Source: Ascidiimonas aurantiaca | Lineage (GTDB): Bacteria; Bacteroidota; Bacteroidia; Flavobacteriales; Flavobacteriaceae | Length of the DNA stretch: 64,000 nucleotides | Assembly: GCF_037646345.1 (NCBI RefSeq) | Contig: NZ_JBBEWR010000001.1 | Coordinates: 434,001 to 498,000, forward strand | Direction: 5' to 3' | In this document: positions 62,447-64,000 of the stretch, in pieces | Position numbering within the stretch: the first letter of the stretch is position 1 | Layout: the number at the start of each line of letters is the position of its first letter | Position numbers and translations under genes: made by a program | Notes under the pieces: model-generated | Told to the model about the DNA's origin: nothing | Seen by the model: only the letters and a program-made list of their open reading frames with translations | Databases searched by the model: none

Positions 62447-63721
62447 TTATACCTTAAACAAAGGTCTTTCACAAACCAATCGGTACACATGATTTGATAT
62501 CGATTCGAGTCTGCTGTCATCTTCAGGATGGGTAAGTGCTTCATCCATAAGATCTACAATTGCCTGCATATCACTTTCATTAAGCCCTCTGGTAGTAATA
62601 GCTGCCGTCCCCACACGAATTCCACTGGTTACAAAAGGAGATTTATCATCAAAAGGAACCATGTTTTTATTAACGGTAATATGAGCTTTCCCCAATACGG
62701 CTTCCGCCTGTTTCCCGGATATGTTTTTATTTCTAAGGTCTATAAGCATCATATGATTATCAGTGCCACCACTTATAATATGATAATCTTTATCCATAAA
62801 TGCTTTGGCCATAGCTTTGGCATTTTTCTGTACCTGTAGTATATAATGAAGAAATTCATCAGTAAGAGCTTCTCCAAAGGCCACAGCTTTGGCAGCTATT
62901 ACATGTTCTAAAGGACCGCCCTGGTTCCCCGGAAAAACAGCACTGTCAAAAAGACTCGACATACTTCTGGGATCACCGTTTTTAAGAGTTATACCAAAAG
63001 GGTTGGGGAAATCTTTTCCCATTAGTATCATTCCACCTCTGGGGCCGCGCAATGTTTTATGTGTGGTTGTCGTTACAACATGGCAATGTGGCAAAGGGTC
63101 GTTTAGTATTCCTTTAGCGATAAGGCCCGCCGGATGCGATATATCTGCCAGTAAAATAGCATTCACCTGGTCTGCTATCTCCCGAAACCGCTTAAAATCA
63201 ATATCTCTTGAATAGGCCGAAGCACCCGCAATAATGAGCTTGGGTCTTTCCTTAACCGCTATTTCTTCTATAGTATTATAATTAAGTACTCCGCTTTCTT
63301 TTTCTACTCCGTAAAAAACAGGATTGTACAATTTACCTGAAAAATTAACCGGGCTCCCGTGCGTAAGGTGTCCGCCATGCGACAGGTCAAAGCCTAATAT
63401 TTTATCTCCCGGTCGCAAACACGCGTGATATACAGCCGTGTTAGCCTGAGAGCCGCTATGTGGTTGTACGTTGGCCCAGGCAGCACCAAATAGTGTTTTG
63501 GCCCGGTCAATGGCTATATTTTCTACTTCATCTACCACCTCACATCCTCCGTAGTAACGTTTTCCAGGATATCCCTCTGCATATTTATTAGTAAGGACAG
63601 AACCCATAGCTTCCATTACCTGATCACTTACAAAGTTTTCAGAAGCAATTAATTCAATCCCGTATAATTGACGTTCTTTTTCAGCTTCTATAAGTTCGAA
63701 TATCTGTTCGTCTCTTTTCAT
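62447..63721 (-). CDS. glyA: Serine hydroxymethyltransferase
   Basis: Interconverts serine and glycine with tetrahydrofolate, the main one-carbon source. The 424-aa PLP enzyme has IELIASENFVSD, the quinonoid-stabilising YYGGCEVVDEVE, SGSQANTAVY and the cofactor lysine in THKTLRGPRGG (near residue 230). ATG 63721 gives MKRDEQIFELIEAE; a longer frame to 63796 adds 25 hydrophobic residues with no support. The gene is divergent from fahA. A convergent neighbour at 62386 is separated by 60 bp with no clear terminator. Confidence 0.95.
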   Translation of the reverse strand: MKRDEQIFELIEAEKERQLYGIELIASENFVSDQVMEAMGSVLTNKYAEGYPGKRYYGGCEVVDEVENIAIDRAKTLFGAAWANVQPHSGSQANTAVYHACLRPGDKILGFDLSHGGHLTHGSPVNFSGKLYNPVFYGVEKESGVLNYNTIEEIAVKERPKLIIAGASAYSRDIDFKRFREIADQVNAILLADISHPAGLIAKGILNDPLPHCHVVTTTTHKTLRGPRGGMILMGKDFPNPFGITLKNGDPRSMSSLFDSAVFPGNQGGPLEHVIAAKAVAFGEALTDEFLHYILQVQKNAKAMAKAFMDKDYHIISGGTDNHMMLIDLRNKNISGKQAEAVLGKAHITVNKNMVPFDDKSPFVTSGIRVGTAAITTRGLNESDMQAIVDLMDEALTHPEDDSRLESISNHVYRLVCERPLFKV

Positions 63722-63933
63722 TATCTGTATTTTGGAAAAAAAGTTTATTTGTACCGGCAGATACAATGCGAATTTATAAAAAAACATGGTATCCAATCCC
63801 TCCCAAAACGAATAATACTAACAAGTTTTTCACACGGCAATCGCAGACAGGACGCAATATTTAAAAAATGCTTAATTTATTCGTTTCCGTACCATTTTAT
63901 TCATAATATTGTTTTTATTTAAAATTTTTGATC

Positions 63934-64000
63934 ATGCCACATGCTACTAACAACCCCAATAGGAAATCATGGATACAGGTAGAGAAAGATTCGGATTTTC
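63934..64000 (+). CDS. fahA: Fumarylacetoacetase, N-terminal fragment (cut by window edge)
   Basis: The last step of tyrosine and phenylalanine degradation, cleaving fumarylacetoacetate to fumarate and acetoacetate. Only 22 codons fall in the window (ATG 63934): MPHATNNPNRKSWIQVEKDS is followed by DF. The NNPNRKSW block and acidic SDF are typical of the enzyme's start. The identification rests on this short match, so it is good but not certain. The promoter region upstream has AATTTTTG near 63923-63930, an imperfect -7 box. Confidence 0.72.
   Translation, partial: MPHATNNPNRKSWIQVEKDSDF

Noticed and set aside
63668..63922. 84-codon plus-strand frame opposite the glyA start
   Set aside because: It overlaps the glyA coding region and its upstream sequence; no recognisable motif.
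1..64000. CRISPR array, insertion sequence or prophage
   Set aside because: No spaced direct repeats, transposase or integrase reading frames, or tRNA-flanking att duplication were seen by eye; an alignment-based repeat search would settle this.

Overview
The window reads as chromosomal DNA of a Bacteroidota bacterium, most likely a member of the Flavobacteriaceae. The evidence is the AT-rich composition, the absence of Shine-Dalgarno boxes, promoters of the TTG-N19/20-TAnnTTTG type, many exported lipoproteins and outer-membrane barrels, a MutS2 without an Smr domain, a fused alpha/beta E1 2-oxoacid dehydrogenase, a DUF4369/TlpA-like lipoprotein, and 'VGIGTTAP'-type secreted proteins. I see no CRISPR array, insertion sequence, integrase, prophage or complete defence island. 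It is mostly a dense core-genome segment with about 50 protein genes, one tRNA and one SRP RNA, and only a few gaps over 300 bp.

Layout. 1-10 kb: the end-truncated ung, mutS2, a DCC-family thiol oxidoreductase, a dicarboxylate/amino-acid symporter, aroC, an LpxH-like phosphoesterase and a large FAD/Fe-S dehydrogenase. 10-20 kb: two exported proteins, tRNA-Tyr, a SIMPL protein with a rhomboid protease, an LpxL-type acyltransferase, glmM, then an acpH-like gene, gamma-glutamyltransferase and an ATP-grasp ligase. 20-31 kb: a gap with a possible gene remnant, uvrA, a LOG-family hydrolase, an M1-like protein fused to a barrel, the E1 fusion, a PLP dehydratase and DoxX. 31-39 kb: holA, a stand-alone HsdR_N nuclease-like protein, a glycosyltransferase, an OmpA-like lipoprotein, and the mltG-tsaC-pcrA run on the minus strand. 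39-50 kb: a four-gene plus-strand run (DsrE, M20 amidohydrolase, FMN glutamate-synthase-like, membrane protein), a tandem pair of patatins, an M1 aminopeptidase, recG and a secreted protein. 50-64 kb: a 780-bp gap with hairpins, pheT, a membrane protein, an ABC-F ATPase, a thioredoxin-like lipoprotein lacking CXXC, transaldolase, an SDR enzyme, SRP RNA, glutamine cyclotransferase, a thioesterase, a beta-helix lipoprotein, glyA and the start of fahA.

Themes. DNA repair and recombination are well represented (ung, mutS2, uvrA, pcrA, recG). Envelope construction is the second theme (glmM, the LpxH- and LpxL-like enzymes, mltG, OmpA-like, several barrels). Amino-acid and one-carbon metabolism is the third (aroC, E1, PLP dehydratase, glyA, fahA). 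I found no clearly new multi-gene system. The best leads are the M1-like protein that has lost its zinc site and gained a barrel, the thioredoxin-like lipoprotein without its cysteines, the gap-free tandem patatin pair, a small Tudor-like protein resembling the PcrA tail, two palindromes at promoters, and the 50-kb intergenic region.
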